Notes: generated by a model not told the origin, from the letters alone. Positions 35,083-44,500 are shown, counted from the first letter of the stretch. The stretch: DNA of 64,000 bases from Spirosoma aerolatum (GCF_002056795.1 NZ_CP020104.1:3855001-3919000), one strand, 5' to 3'. Numbers and translations are program-made.

Positions 35083-37764
35083 ATGTCGAAAAACTTAGTC
35101 ATAGTGGAGTCGCCGGCGAAGGCGAAAACCATCGAAGGCTATCTGGGTAAGGACTTTTTGGTAAAGTCCAGCTTTGGCCACGTACGTGACCTCCCCAAAG
35201 ATGGGCTGGCCGTCGATGTTGCCAATGGCTTTCAACCCTCGTATGAAATATCCCCCGATAAAAAGAAATTAGTCAGTGAACTCAAATCCCTGGCAAAGTC
35301 GGCGGAAGAAGTCTGGCTGGCCACTGACGATGACCGCGAAGGTGAAGCCATTTCGTGGCATTTAAAGGAAGCCCTGGGCCTGCGCGATAATACCAAGCGC
35401 ATTGTCTTCCGTGAAATCACCAAAAATGCGATTCTGAATGCGATTAAAACGCCCCGCACCATTGATGTCGACCTGGTCAATGCCCAGCAGGCCCGCCGGG
35501 TTCTGGACCGTTTAGTCGGGTATGAACTGTCGCCGGTGTTGTGGCGGAAGATTAAAGGGGGTAGTACAGGTCTGTCGGCAGGTCGGGTACAATCAGTCGC
35601 TTTGCGGCTGGTGGTCGAGCGCGAACGGGAGATTGACAAGCACTCGGCTAAATCGTCGTTTAAAGTCACGGCTCAGTTTATTGTCGATGGCTCTAAGGTA
35701 TTGAATGCCGAGTTACCCAAGAACTTCCAAACCTCCGGCGAAGCCCGCAAGTTTCTGGAAGCCTGCATTGGGGCAACATTCACCATCAAGAATCTGGAGG
35801 TCAAACCAGCCAAGAAATCGCCCGCTCCGCCTTTTACAACCTCTACCCTACAGCAGGAAGCTTCGCGTAAGCTCAGCTATTCGGTAGACCGGACCATGCG
35901 CCTGGCGCAGAACCTGTACGAAGCCGGTAAGATTTCGTACATGCGAACCGACTCGACCAATCTGTCGCAGGAAGCCATCGATAAGGCCAAAGCCGAGATT
36001 GAAACTGAGTTTGGGCCTAAATACGTACAGACCCGTCAGTTTAAAACGAAAAACGAATCGGCCCAGGAAGCCCACGAAGCCATCCGGCCGACTAATTTCA
36101 ACGACCGGAATGCAGGGGCCGACCGCGATCAGAAACGGCTTTACGAACTGATCTGGAAACGCGCCATTGCCTCCCAAATGGCCGATGCACAACTCGAACG
36201 GACCATCGTTACAATCGGTATCAAGTTTGCTAATGGCACTCAACTTGAGCAGGATCTGAGTTTCGATGTGTTTGATGAGGATTACGATCCGAAGAAGCAG
36301 GTTAAATTTAACCCGCAGGCGCAGTCCCAAAATACAACCTTCCCTAGCGAACTCGTTGCCCAGGGCGAAGTCATTAAGTTTGATGGGTTTCTACGCGTTT
36401 ACCTCGAATCGAAAGACGACGAGGACGATGAAGAGGCTAAAGGCATGTTGCCACCGCTTACCATTGGTCAGCTACTGAACCTCGGCCAGATGAAAGCCAC
36501 GGAGAAATTTACCCGCCCCCAGCCCCGTTATGCAGAAGCTTCGCTGGTAAAAAAACTGGAAGAAATGGGCATCGGTCGCCCATCGACATACGCACCGACC
36601 ATTTCAACCATCATCAACCGGGGGTATGTAATCAAACAGGACAAGCCGGGTCAGGAACGGAAGTATCAGGAATTCACCCTCCAGCAGAATCACATTACCG
36701 AAACCAGCGGCAAAGAAACCTTCGGTTCCGAGAAGGCGAAGCTTTTCCCAACGAATACGGGGATTGTGGTGAATGATTTTCTGGTCGAATATTTTCCCGA
36801 CATTGTTAATTACCAGTTTACAGCAACGGTCGAGAAAGAGTTTGACGAAATTGCTGATGGCAAGATCAACTGGCAGAAAATGCTGGAAGGTTTCTACGGC
36901 GATTTCCACAAGAATATCGAAGAAATTCAGGGATCGTCGGTTGGGTCGTTTAAGACTGGAGCCCGCGATTTAGGTCTGGACCCGGCTTCAGGCAAACCCG
37001 TATCGGCCCGACTGGGTAAATACGGCGCCTACGTACAGATTGGGGAAGCCAGCGACGACGACAAACCCCGCTTTGCGAATCTGCGTGATGGGCAACTCAT
37101 TGAAACCATTTCCTTGCAGGAAGCCCTCGATTTGTTTGCCCTGCCCCGCGAAGTTGGTTTCTTCGAAGACAAGGCTATGACCATTGGCATTGGTAAGTTT
37201 GGCCCCTACGTGAAGCACGACGACAAGTACGTATCCCTAACGAAGGAAGATGACCCCTATTCGATTGATGCTGAGCGGGCTATCCAGCTTATCCAGCAAA
37301 AACGCGCCGAAGCACTTGGCGAATCGCTGGGCGATTACCTTGGCAAACCCGTTACCACCGGTAAAGGTCGTTTTGGTCCGTATGTAAAGTACGATGAGAA
37401 GTATATTTCGCTTCCCCGGAATGAGTCGATTGCTGGATTAACGCTTGAACGCGCTATTGAGCTGATCGAAGCAAAACGCCAGCAGGAAGCGAATAAATAC
37501 ATTAAGGAGTTTGCCGAACGCCCGGAAATCAAAGTAGTGAACGGGCAATATGGTCCGTATCTGGCTGTTGGTAAGCGAAATGTCCGCATCCCGAAAGATG
37601 TTGACCCCGCTACCCTCACCCTGGAAGACTGCCTGGCACTGGCGGGTGACGACCCAGCCGCTACGAAAGCACCGGCTAAAAAAGCCGCTGCCTCGAAAGC
37701 ACCAGGTAAAGCGGCTGCCACAAAAAAGCCTGCGGCTACCAAAAAAGTAGCATCGAAGAAATAG
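35083..37764 (+). CDS. topA: DNA topoisomerase I (type IA)
   Basis: 893 residues. The TOPRIM domain starts at once (LVIVESPAKAKTIEGYLG) and contains WLATDDDREGEAISWHL. The active-site tyrosine is in SYMRTDSTNLS. After the type IA core, four to five C-terminal repeats of the form GxFGPYVKxDxKYxSLxxxD follow from ~610. The last ~45 residues are a lysine-, alanine- and proline-rich tail (AAASKAPGKAAATKK type) in place of zinc fingers. It relaxes negative supercoils. The gene is monocistronic between its own promoter and terminator. Confidence 0.97.
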   Translation: MSKNLVIVESPAKAKTIEGYLGKDFLVKSSFGHVRDLPKDGLAVDVANGFQPSYEISPDKKKLVSELKSLAKSAEEVWLATDDDREGEAISWHLKEALGLRDNTKRIVFREITKNAILNAIKTPRTIDVDLVNAQQARRVLDRLVGYELSPVLWRKIKGGSTGLSAGRVQSVALRLVVEREREIDKHSAKSSFKVTAQFIVDGSKVLNAELPKNFQTSGEARKFLEACIGATFTIKNLEVKPAKKSPAPPFTTSTLQQEASRKLSYSVDRTMRLAQNLYEAGKISYMRTDSTNLSQEAIDKAKAEIETEFGPKYVQTRQFKTKNESAQEAHEAIRPTNFNDRNAGADRDQKRLYELIWKRAIASQMADAQLERTIVTIGIKFANGTQLEQDLSFDVFDEDYDPKKQVKFNPQAQSQNTTFPSELVAQGEVIKFDGFLRVYLESKDDEDDEEAKGMLPPLTIGQLLNLGQMKATEKFTRPQPRYAEASLVKKLEEMGIGRPSTYAPTISTIINRGYVIKQDKPGQERKYQEFTLQQNHITETSGKETFGSEKAKLFPTNTGIVVNDFLVEYFPDIVNYQFTATVEKEFDEIADGKINWQKMLEGFYGDFHKNIEEIQGSSVGSFKTGARDLGLDPASGKPVSARLGKYGAYVQIGEASDDDKPRFANLRDGQLIETISLQEALDLFALPREVGFFEDKAMTIGIGKFGPYVKHDDKYVSLTKEDDPYSIDAERAIQLIQQKRAEALGESLGDYLGKPVTTGKGRFGPYVKYDEKYISLPRNESIAGLTLERAIELIEAKRQQEANKYIKEFAERPEIKVVNGQYGPYLAVGKRNVRIPKDVDPATLTLEDCLALAGDDPAATKAPAKKAAASKAPGKAAATKKPAATKKVASKK

Positions 37765-37785
37765 AATTGAGAACAGTTCTTTGCA

Positions 37786-37818
37786 AACAGCCTTCCCCGA
37801 CCGGAAGGCTGTTCGTTT
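37786..37818 (+). terminator. Factor-independent terminator after topA
   Basis: aacagccttcc (37786-37796) and ggaaggctgtt (37803-37813) form an 11-bp stem with a 6-base loop, followed by cgttttt. It ends 62 bases before the hexosaminidase ATG. Confidence 0.88.
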
Positions 37819-37880
37819 TTATACACCATTGGGAAATGATCGTTATTTTGCAGAAAAACCATTGTTGTATCACGGAACGC

Positions 37881-40165
37881 ATGAAACATTTCCTGCTTTT
37901 TTTTCTTTTACTGTCCACCACCGCTTTCGCCCAAACTGACAATCAATATAACCTGATCCCATTTCCAGCCCGTTTTTCAGGGCAAAATGGCCAGTTTAAC
38001 CTGACTAATACCACCCGGATTGTAATCGCCCCGGCCACAGATGCCAGTGTTCGCGGGGTGGCGCAAACCTTTGCCGGACAGATCAAAGCAGCAAATGGAG
38101 TTTCACTAGCGGTAGCCCCTTCCAGTTCGGCATTAGCGAAAGGAGCCAACATTTTCCTGACGTTAAATAAAAAATTGAATCTGGGCGACGAAGGGTATAA
38201 ACTGACCGTAACCCTGGCAAGGTGCTGGCCGAGGCCGCAACCCCCAAGGGCCTTTTTTATGCCGCTCAAACCATGCGGCAACTGTTGCCCGCCGACCAGC
38301 GTGCACTGTCGATGCCTGCCTGTGCCATTACCGACAAACCCCGCTTTGGTTACCGGGGCCTGATGCTCGACGTTGGCCGGAACTTCATGCCCGTGTCGTT
38401 CGTCAAGAAGTTTATTGACCTGATGGCGATGCACAAGCAAAATACGTTTCACTGGCACCTGACCGACGATCAGGGCTGGCGTATCGAAATCAAAAAATAC
38501 CCCAAACTGACGCAGGTTGGCAGTAAACGGGCCGAAACGGTCGTCGGTCAAAACTACCAGAATTACCCCCAGCAGTTCGACGGAAAACCGGTTGGAGGTT
38601 TTTACACGCAGGACGAAATCCGGGATGTGGTTCGGTACGCCCAAAGCCGATTTGTGACGGTTGTTCCCGAAATCGAAATGCCTGGTCATGCTCAGGCGGC
38701 TCTGGCAGCTTACCCCGAACTGGGCTGCGACCCGGCCAAAGGCTATAAAGTGCGTACGCAGTGGGGTATTTCGGAGGATGTGTATTGCCCATCAGAGAAA
38801 ACCTTCACGTTTTTGCAGGACGTACTGACTGAGGTAATCGCCCTGTTTCCCAGTAAATACATCCATATCGGGGGCGACGAATGTCCGAAAACAGCCTGGA
38901 AAGCCAGTGTATTTTGTCAGGAGTTAATCAGGAAAAATGGGCTTAAAGACGAGCATGAACTCCAGAGCTACTTTATCCGGCGCATCGAGAAGTTTCTGAA
39001 TACAAAAGGCCGGTCGATTATTGGCTGGGACGAAATTCTGGAAGGGGGGCTGGCCCCTAATGCCACGGTGATGAGCTGGCGCGGTACAACGGGTGGTATT
39101 GAAGCGGCAAAACAAAAGCATACTGTGGTCATGACGCCCACCAACACCTGCTACCTCGACTACTATCAGGGCAACCCCGCTACTGAACCGCTGGCCATTG
39201 GCGGCTATCTCCCACTGGATCAGGTATATGCCTATGAACCCATGCCTACCGAACTATCCACCGAGGAGCAGAAATATGTACTGGGCGTACAGGGGAATAT
39301 CTGGACTGAAATGATGCCTACACCTGACGTTGTTGAGTACATGACCTACCCACGCGCGATTGCCCTGGCTGAAATTGGCTGGATGCAGGCTGGGCCGCAT
39401 AACTTCGAGGATTTTGCTCAGCGGCTCAAAAACCACCTGCCTAAACTGTCGGCCATTCCCGTCAATTACGCTAGGCGGCTGTTTGATATTTCGGCCAGTA
39501 CGCAACCCAACGATCAGGGGCAGCTTCAGGTGAAACTGAGCAAGCTGGATTCGGACAGTCAGATTTTTTACACCATCAATGGCAAAGAACCGAATGAGAA
39601 AAGTACCGAATACATCGGCCCTTTTACCCTGACCAAAACCGCAACGGTCAAGGCCATGACGCCCACCGGAGGGCGCTTAACGCAAACGTTTACGCTTCAC
39701 AAAGGGAAGAACAAACCCTACAAGTACACGATAGCCCCCGATCCGACTGCTGACCCAACCATGACCAAATTAACCGACGGTGTTCGGGGAGAAACGCCAC
39801 GCGACAAGCGCCAGTGGGTGAATTTCAACGACGACATGGAAGTGACTCTCGATCTGGGCGATGTGACGAGCGTAACCAAAGTATCGCTCAACTTCCTGAA
39901 AATCATCCTCCAGCAGACCTTTCCACCTACATCGGTCGATATTGCGCTATCCAAAGATGGCACGGAGTATAAAGAAGCAATCTCGCAACCCGTTAAGTAT
40001 GAGCTAACTGGCCCCTGGGATATTTTGCCGGTCGTGGCCGATTTCAAAACGGCCCGCGCCCGCTACGTTCGCATTCGCGCTAAAAACGCAGGCGTTTGCC
40101 CACCTGACCATCCACGGGCGGGACAAAAAACGAAATTTGCAACGGATGAAATTGTGGTTGAATGA
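37881..40165 (+). pseudogene. Family 20 beta-N-acetylhexosaminidase, one-base frameshift near residue 111
   Basis: The first frame starts at ATG 37881 with a signal peptide (KHFLLFFLLLSTTAFAQ) and the GH20b N-terminal domain (YNLIPFPARFSGQNGQFNL, DEGYKLTVT). At the CCC at 38212-38214 it shifts; the other frame goes on with GKVLAEAATPKGLFYAAQTM and the TIM barrel (FHWHLTDDQGWRIEIKKYP) with the catalytic Asp-Glu pair in YIHIGGDECPKTAWK. Chitobiase-type and F5/8-like C-terminal domains follow to 40165. One added C would give an intact ~761-residue exported enzyme removing terminal GlcNAc or GalNAc. The downstream frame alone lacks a signal peptide. Real decay and sequencing error are both possible. 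Confidence 0.88.
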
Positions 40166-40183
40166 GCCATACCAGCTAAACGT

Positions 40184-40873
40184 ATGAATAAAATTGTTGT
40201 GCTCTCCGGTGCTGGAATCAGTGCTGAGAGCGGTATACCAACCTTCCGGGCTTCCGATGGTCTTTGGGAAAATCACCGGATCGAAGACGTAGCCACGCCC
40301 GAAGCCTGGCAACGCAATCCAGCACTGGTGCAGGATTTTTACAACCAGCGCCGAAAACAGGCCCTGAGCGTAGAACCAAATGCGGGGCATTATGCCCTGG
40401 TAAAACTGGAGGAGCAATACGACGTAACGGTGATTACCCAGAATGTCGATAATCTCCACGAGAAAGCGGGGTCTTCGAAGGTTGTGCATTTGCATGGTGA
40501 GTTATTCAAATCGCGCTCAACCGTCGATGAATCACTGGTGTATGACATTGAGGGTTGGGAAATCAAAGAGGGTGATCGTTGCGAAAAAGGCTCGCAACTC
40601 CGACCGCACATTGTCTGGTTTGGCGAAGCGGTGCCGATGATGGATGTAGCATTAGATATTACCTACGAGGCCGACCTGTTCATTGTGGTCGGCACGTCGC
40701 TGAATGTCTATCCAGCGGCTGGACTGGTCTATGCCGTTCGCGATGGCGTGCCCATCTATGTTGTAGACCCCAATATCCCCGACATGCACAAACGCGCCAA
40801 CGTCACCTTTATCCCCGAACCCGCTACTATCGGCTTGACTGAATTAGCGGATGAATTACTGAAAAAAGCCTAA
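40184..40873 (+). CDS. cobB: Sir2-family NAD-dependent protein deacylase
   Basis: 229 residues, class III sirtuin. NAD-binding and catalytic motifs: LSGAGISAESGIPTFR, ITQNVDNLHEKAG, VVHLHGELFKSR (catalytic His) and VGTSLNVYPAAGLV. The tyrosine and arginine of Sirt5-type deacylases appear to be represented by the nearby RxxY-like sequence but I cannot align this securely, so acyl preference is open. The zinc cysteines usual for the family are not obvious, as in many short bacterial sirtuins. It starts 18 bp after the hexosaminidase. Confidence 0.92.
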   Translation: MNKIVVLSGAGISAESGIPTFRASDGLWENHRIEDVATPEAWQRNPALVQDFYNQRRKQALSVEPNAGHYALVKLEEQYDVTVITQNVDNLHEKAGSSKVVHLHGELFKSRSTVDESLVYDIEGWEIKEGDRCEKGSQLRPHIVWFGEAVPMMDVALDITYEADLFIVVGTSLNVYPAAGLVYAVRDGVPIYVVDPNIPDMHKRANVTFIPEPATIGLTELADELLKKA

Positions 40874-40942
40874 CCCCAGTTTCACATTTTGTATTTTCTT
40901 TTACCAATATCATTGCGGCAATACAGACGTACATGTTATATT

Positions 40943-40971
40943 GACGCAATGATTACATCTTTTATTGCGTC
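40943..40971. terminator. Hairpin downstream of cobB
   Basis: gacgcaat (40943-40950) pairs with attgcgtc (40964-40971) around a 13-base loop; tttta precedes rather than follows the right arm. It may end cobB transcription. It lies 10 bases before the left boundary of the cassette-like unit, so it could also belong to that integration site. Confidence 0.45.
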
Positions 40972-41765
40972 TATTTACGAGTTAGCGGCAACTGTAAAAC
41001 GACACGTACCAAAGAATGACAATATCGACAGACATTTTAGAACGAATTTTTGATAACTTCACTGACTTTGTTTCGACAAAGGACGAAAAAAAATTTACGG
41101 ACTTTAAAAGTTCAAAATATATCGACACAGCTGAGAATTACAAATATTCTGTTTACGAAGAAGCAAGAGAAAACCTTGGACAAAAATGGTGGAAATCAGA
41201 AGATATTGGAAGTGGTAAAATTCAAAATGCTGTAAGTTCTGCAATCAAAACAAGAGTGACACACAACTTTCAAACAGTTGACAATAATCTTGTTGATTGG
41301 AGAAAAAAAGACGCATTTGCGAAAACGGCAAAAAACAAAAACCTCGAAACAACACTTTTCAACTTTTATAAAAGTAAAATTTCAAATCAATCCGCTTTTG
41401 AAGCGCTTATTGAAGAAAAATTAAGCTACCAATTTATTGCTTATCTATTTTTCATAAAAGACAGAAATCAGTTTATGCCAATTTCTCAAACAAAATTTGA
41501 CGAAATTTTTGAGATTATCGGAATTGTGGATTTTAAAACAAGTCATAATTTATCTTGGGAAAATTATACGACTTATATTGACATAATTAAACAAACAAGA
41601 GATTTTTTAAAAACAAAAGATAGTAACACGACTTTATTAGACGCTCATTCTTTTTTGTGGATTATTGGTAATCAAATGAAAAATGCTGCTGGAGTAATTA
41701 CCTCAAAACCAAAGGTTATTATTGATCCGTGAATAGGTTTGTAATGTTCGTATCTTGCCTTCATT

Positions 41766-42239
41766 ATGGCAAGCTATCAACAGACCCAATATGAAGTCCT
41801 GCGCCGACGATGTGCCACTCTCCATCAAGAAGGCTGGAAACAGGCCGATATCGCTCAGGCCTTAGGGCTAACTCAAGGCTGGGTCAGTCGCACTATAACT
41901 AAATATCGTCAGCAAGGTCAAGATGCACTGACTTGGCGCAAACCTGCCGGGGCTACAGCTAAGCTGACTAATACGCAACTGGCTCAACTAGTTGAGGAAT
42001 TGAATAAAGGAGCTGAGCATCATGGCTTTCCGGGCCAGATATGGACCCGTCCTCGCGTCAATGAGGTGATCAAAAAGTTATTTGCTGTCAGTTATGACCC
42101 CTCACAAGTAGGCCGGATTTTAAAAAAGGTGGGCTGGAGCAGACAGAAGCCGCAGCGCAAAGCCTATCAACAAGATCCTCAAGCGGTTGCCCAATGGAAA
42201 GAAGAACGCTTACCCGAACTCAAAAAAAGCCCAAATTGA
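41766..42239 (+). CDS. IS630-family transposase, N-terminal frame (DNA-binding half)
   Basis: 157 residues. It contains a helix-turn-helix of the IS630 type (EGWKQADIAQALGLTQGWVS, then RTITKYRQQGQDAL) and the winged segment TRPRVNEVIKKLF ... DPSQVGRILKKVGWSRQKPQ. It recognises the terminal repeats. The frame stops shortly after a run of seven A at 42222-42228, where it meets the catalytic frame (offset +1). A full transposase requires slippage or frameshifting at this run. Confidence 0.88.
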   Translation: MASYQQTQYEVLRRRCATLHQEGWKQADIAQALGLTQGWVSRTITKYRQQGQDALTWRKPAGATAKLTNTQLAQLVEELNKGAEHHGFPGQIWTRPRVNEVIKKLFAVSYDPSQVGRILKKVGWSRQKPQRKAYQQDPQAVAQWKEERLPELKKSPN

Positions 42240-42774
42240 AGGGCGCGTCATTTTATATGTGGATGAATCGGCTTGTTATTTGTTACCCATGCTGGCTAAC
42301 ACATGGGCCCCTCGGGGGCAAACACCGATATTAGTTGAGCAAGCGGGACGGGCTCATCTAAGTTTGATCGCTGCTATTGCGCCTAACGGTCGTATCTATG
42401 TAGCGGGGCAAGACCAGCCGTTTACGGGTGAAGATATTGTCTGGTTCCTCACTATGCTGTGCGGGCGTTATCGCAAACGAAATATGCTGGTGATCTGGGA
42501 TGGGGCTGCCATCCACCGCAGCGAGGCCGTCAAAGCTTTTTTGAAAGCACGTCCAAACCGAGTTCATTTAGAGCGTTTACCGGCTTACAGCCCAGAGCTG
42601 AATCCAGTAGAACTGATCTGGAGCTACCTGAAAGGTCAGTTAAAGAATCAGGTGTTCACTAATTTAGATGAGCTAACAATTGCGATTCGTGAACAAATTA
42701 AACATCTACAAGCCAATCATGAGTTAGTTAAGGCTTTTTTCAACAAAGAGGAAATAGCCTTCATTACAAACTAA
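42187..42774 (+). CDS. IS630-family transposase, C-terminal frame (DDE catalytic half)
   Basis: About 180 residues of real homology beginning near GRVILYVDESACYLLP; the frame's first codons overlap the upstream frame and are probably not used for independent initiation. The DDE triad is visible: Asp in LYVDESA, Asp in VIWDGAAIHRS and Glu in YSPELNPVELIWSYLKG. It carries out strand transfer into TA sites. It ends 12 bases before the right end of the element. Confidence 0.9.
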   Translation: MPNGKKNAYPNSKKAQIEGRVILYVDESACYLLPMLANTWAPRGQTPILVEQAGRAHLSLIAAIAPNGRIYVAGQDQPFTGEDIVWFLTMLCGRYRKRNMLVIWDGAAIHRSEAVKAFLKARPNRVHLERLPAYSPELNPVELIWSYLKGQLKNQVFTNLDELTIAIREQIKHLQANHELVKAFFNKEEIAFITN

Positions 42775-43564
42775 TTCACGCATCAATAACGAAATTTCAC
42801 AAGAAGAAAAAGCAATTACCAAAAAAGACATTTTCGCAAAAGCATATGAACTGAATAGTTTAGAATGGACTGATATTTTACAAAACAAAAAACTTACAAA
42901 CGAGCTTGATTTAGCAATTTTTCAAGCTTTGTATTCTTTTCAAGACCACAAAGCTTATGCAAGTCAAATAGCATTGATTTTAGAAACCACTCACCCACCG
43001 TTAAATCTTGAAATCGGACGTTATGCAAAACGTATTGCAGAAGTTTACGACATAAATTTTACGGTCAGAAATACTGAAAAATATAAGTTTTGGGATTTAT
43101 TTTTCAACGGTTGGGACGAAGGGAATAAATTCATTTGGCAGTTAAGACCTGAACTTATCGAAGCTTTAATAGAAACCGATTTGACGGGCGAAGAAATTTA
43201 TCCTGAAGAAATTTCAGAAGAATATACTGAGGAACTTTTTGAAGGAATTAAGCGGACAATAACCGTAAATTCTTACGAAAGAAACTCAAAAGCTCGACAA
43301 CTTTGCGTGAAGCATTGGAAGGCAATTTGTGCAGTTTGTAGTTTCGACTTTGAAAAGACATACGGAGAAATTGGAAAAGGTTTTATTCACGTCCATCATT
43401 TGACACCAGTTTCACAAATAGGAAAAACGTATCAAGTTGACCCAATAAACGACCTAATTCCTGTTTGTCCAAACTGTCATTCAATGCTACATAAACAAGA
43501 ACCACCTTTGACAATTGACGAACTAAAATCATTACTAAAAACAACGAATGGAAACAACAGCAGC

Positions 43565-43696
43565 CGCTAACAAGGTATTGCCAAAAGCGGGGCTGAACAG
43601 CTTCTATTGGGCATTTGTGCAAGGTTCAACATTCTTTCTTCGATTGAATTTTAGTGCTAAAAGTCCCCGCCTTCGGCAATACCCAAACCGTTAGAT
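43565..43696 (+). repeat. attC-like imperfect palindrome at the cassette 3' end
   Basis: It starts with CGCTAAC (inverse core, 43565-43571) and ends with GTTAGAT (core GTTRRRY, 43690-43696), ~132 bp, inside the known attC size range. Long imperfect arms pair: AAGGTATTGCCAAAAGCGGGG (43572-43592 region) with CCCCGCCTTCGGCAATACC (43665-43683), leaving unpaired bases as in folded attC sites. The central ~70 bases are not paired in the same way. A further 9-base pair, attgggcat (43606-43614) and atgcccaat (43695-43703), crosses the boundary. Confidence 0.72.
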
Positions 43697-43725
43697 GCCC
43701 AATATAACCCGCCGTAAATAAAAAA

Positions 43726-44481
43726 ATGTTCAGGCATAAAGGGAAAAGCAGAAGTTTGAGACAGAATTTAGGAATAGCCTCTCTGCTCTCCTTTGTGGCT
43801 GGTATTGTTAATGTAGTTGGTTTTCTGGCCGTTCAGAAATTGACCACCAATGTAACGGGGCATTTTGCGCTTATGGTTGAAGAAGCTTTAAAGATTAATC
43901 TAAACCAGTCATTTTATTATTTTCTCTATATATTTTTCTTCTTTTTAGGCTCTTTCTCATCTAATCTCATCATTCAGATTACAGAGAAAGTAATGGATAA
44001 ATCTATATTTATCATTCCGGTACTATCCGAAACCCTCATATTGACCAGTATCGCTTTTCTTCATGTTGACTATATCCTTGCAAATCCGAATCTGATAGCC
44101 TGCTCGATGCTGTTTGCCATGGGACTTCAGAATTCGTTAGTCACGACGATTTCAAGCTCTGCCGTGCGAACAACCCATTTAACGGGCTTATTTACGGACC
44201 TGGGAATAGAAGTTTCTCAACTTTTCTTTTTTAAAGCAAAGGGGCAGCAGGCAAAATTAAAGGCGGCCATCAAATTAAAGTTAACCATCATATCCGCTTT
44301 TTTCCTTGGCGGCATTTTGGCGGGACTATTGTATTCAGAATTCAAAATGAAGACCCTGCTCATCGGTTCGTTCACCTTGCTCGTCGGCTTAATTATCGAC
44401 TACATTAACGTACAAATCAGGCTAAAAAAACTAAAACAGAAAAGCATGGATCATTCCAGAAACTTTAGCCAGATTGATTAA
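43726..44481 (+). CDS. YoaK/DUF1275 family integral membrane protein
   Basis: 251 residues with about six membrane helices. Family marks are SLLSFVAGIVNVVGFLAVQ and the later MGLQNSLVTTISSSAVRTTHLTGLFTDLGIE. The function of the family is unknown; a small-solute transport role is often supposed. The gene starts 35 bp after the core site closing the cassette-like unit and is somewhat AT-rich, but no attC-like structure follows it, so I do not treat it as a second cassette. Confidence 0.88.
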   Translation: MFRHKGKSRSLRQNLGIASLLSFVAGIVNVVGFLAVQKLTTNVTGHFALMVEEALKINLNQSFYYFLYIFFFFLGSFSSNLIIQITEKVMDKSIFIIPVLSETLILTSIAFLHVDYILANPNLIACSMLFAMGLQNSLVTTISSSAVRTTHLTGLFTDLGIEVSQLFFFKAKGQQAKLKAAIKLKLTIISAFFLGGILAGLLYSEFKMKTLLIGSFTLLVGLIIDYINVQIRLKKLKQKSMDHSRNFSQID

Positions 44482-44500
44482 AACCGCATCGGCGGCCCGG

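Larger units (their letters stand above)
41722..42786 (+). mobile_element. IS630-family insertion sequence, 1,065 bp, with TA target duplication
   Basis: Terminal inverted repeats of 25 bp at 41722-41746 and 42762-42786 agree at 22 of 25 positions (TTGATSCGTGAAT..GTTTGTAATG). The element is flanked by TA at 41720-41721 and 42787-42788, the target duplication typical of IS630/Tc1-mariner elements. It carries two overlapping transposase frames. Both ends look intact, so the copy may be recent. Confidence 0.92.
41016..43570 (+). pseudogene. HNH endonuclease gene disrupted by an IS630-type insertion
   Basis: The 5' part (41016-41720, 235 codons) and the 3' part (to 43570) join into one 495-residue frame once the IS and one TA are removed; the junction reads KVINEISQEEKA. 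The C-terminal ~100 residues are an HNH nuclease: CAVCSFDF, HVHHLTPVSQIG, DLIPVCPNCHSMLH, with paired zinc cysteines. This resembles McrA-type modified-DNA endonucleases, so a role in DNA defence is plausible. The N-terminal ~400 residues are not recognised. With the IS in place the first frame ends 4 codons into the element. Base composition is strikingly AT-rich compared with cobB, which points to transfer. Confidence 0.88.
40982..43690. mobile_element. Integron-cassette-like unit carrying an HNH endonuclease gene (itself interrupted by an IS)
   Basis: The unit runs from the T after G40981 in GTTAGCGGC to G43690 in the next GTTAGAT. Its single AT-rich gene points towards an attC-like palindrome at the 3' end, and the gene's TAA stop lies inside the inverse core (GCCGCTAAC, 43563-43571). 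The unit's own first bases, with the preceding G, are GTTAGCGGC, the exact 9-base complement of that inverse core. This is what recircularisation of an integron cassette between G and TT predicts. Without the IS and one TA the unit is 1,642 bp. No integrase gene is visible, so it would be a lone or secondary-site cassette. Confidence 0.7.

Noticed and set aside
40868..40987. GCCTAAC at the cobB stop and GTTAGCG at 40981 as the ends of a second attC site
   Set aside because: Both cores fit the consensus, but the sequences just inside them do not pair as arms; only an unrelated 8-bp hairpin (40943-40971) is present. A chance match of short cores is more likely.
43726..44481. DUF1275 gene as a second cassette in an array
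   Set aside because: It begins soon after a core site, but no inverse core or attC-like palindrome follows the gene; the structure after it is a word-type inverted repeat.
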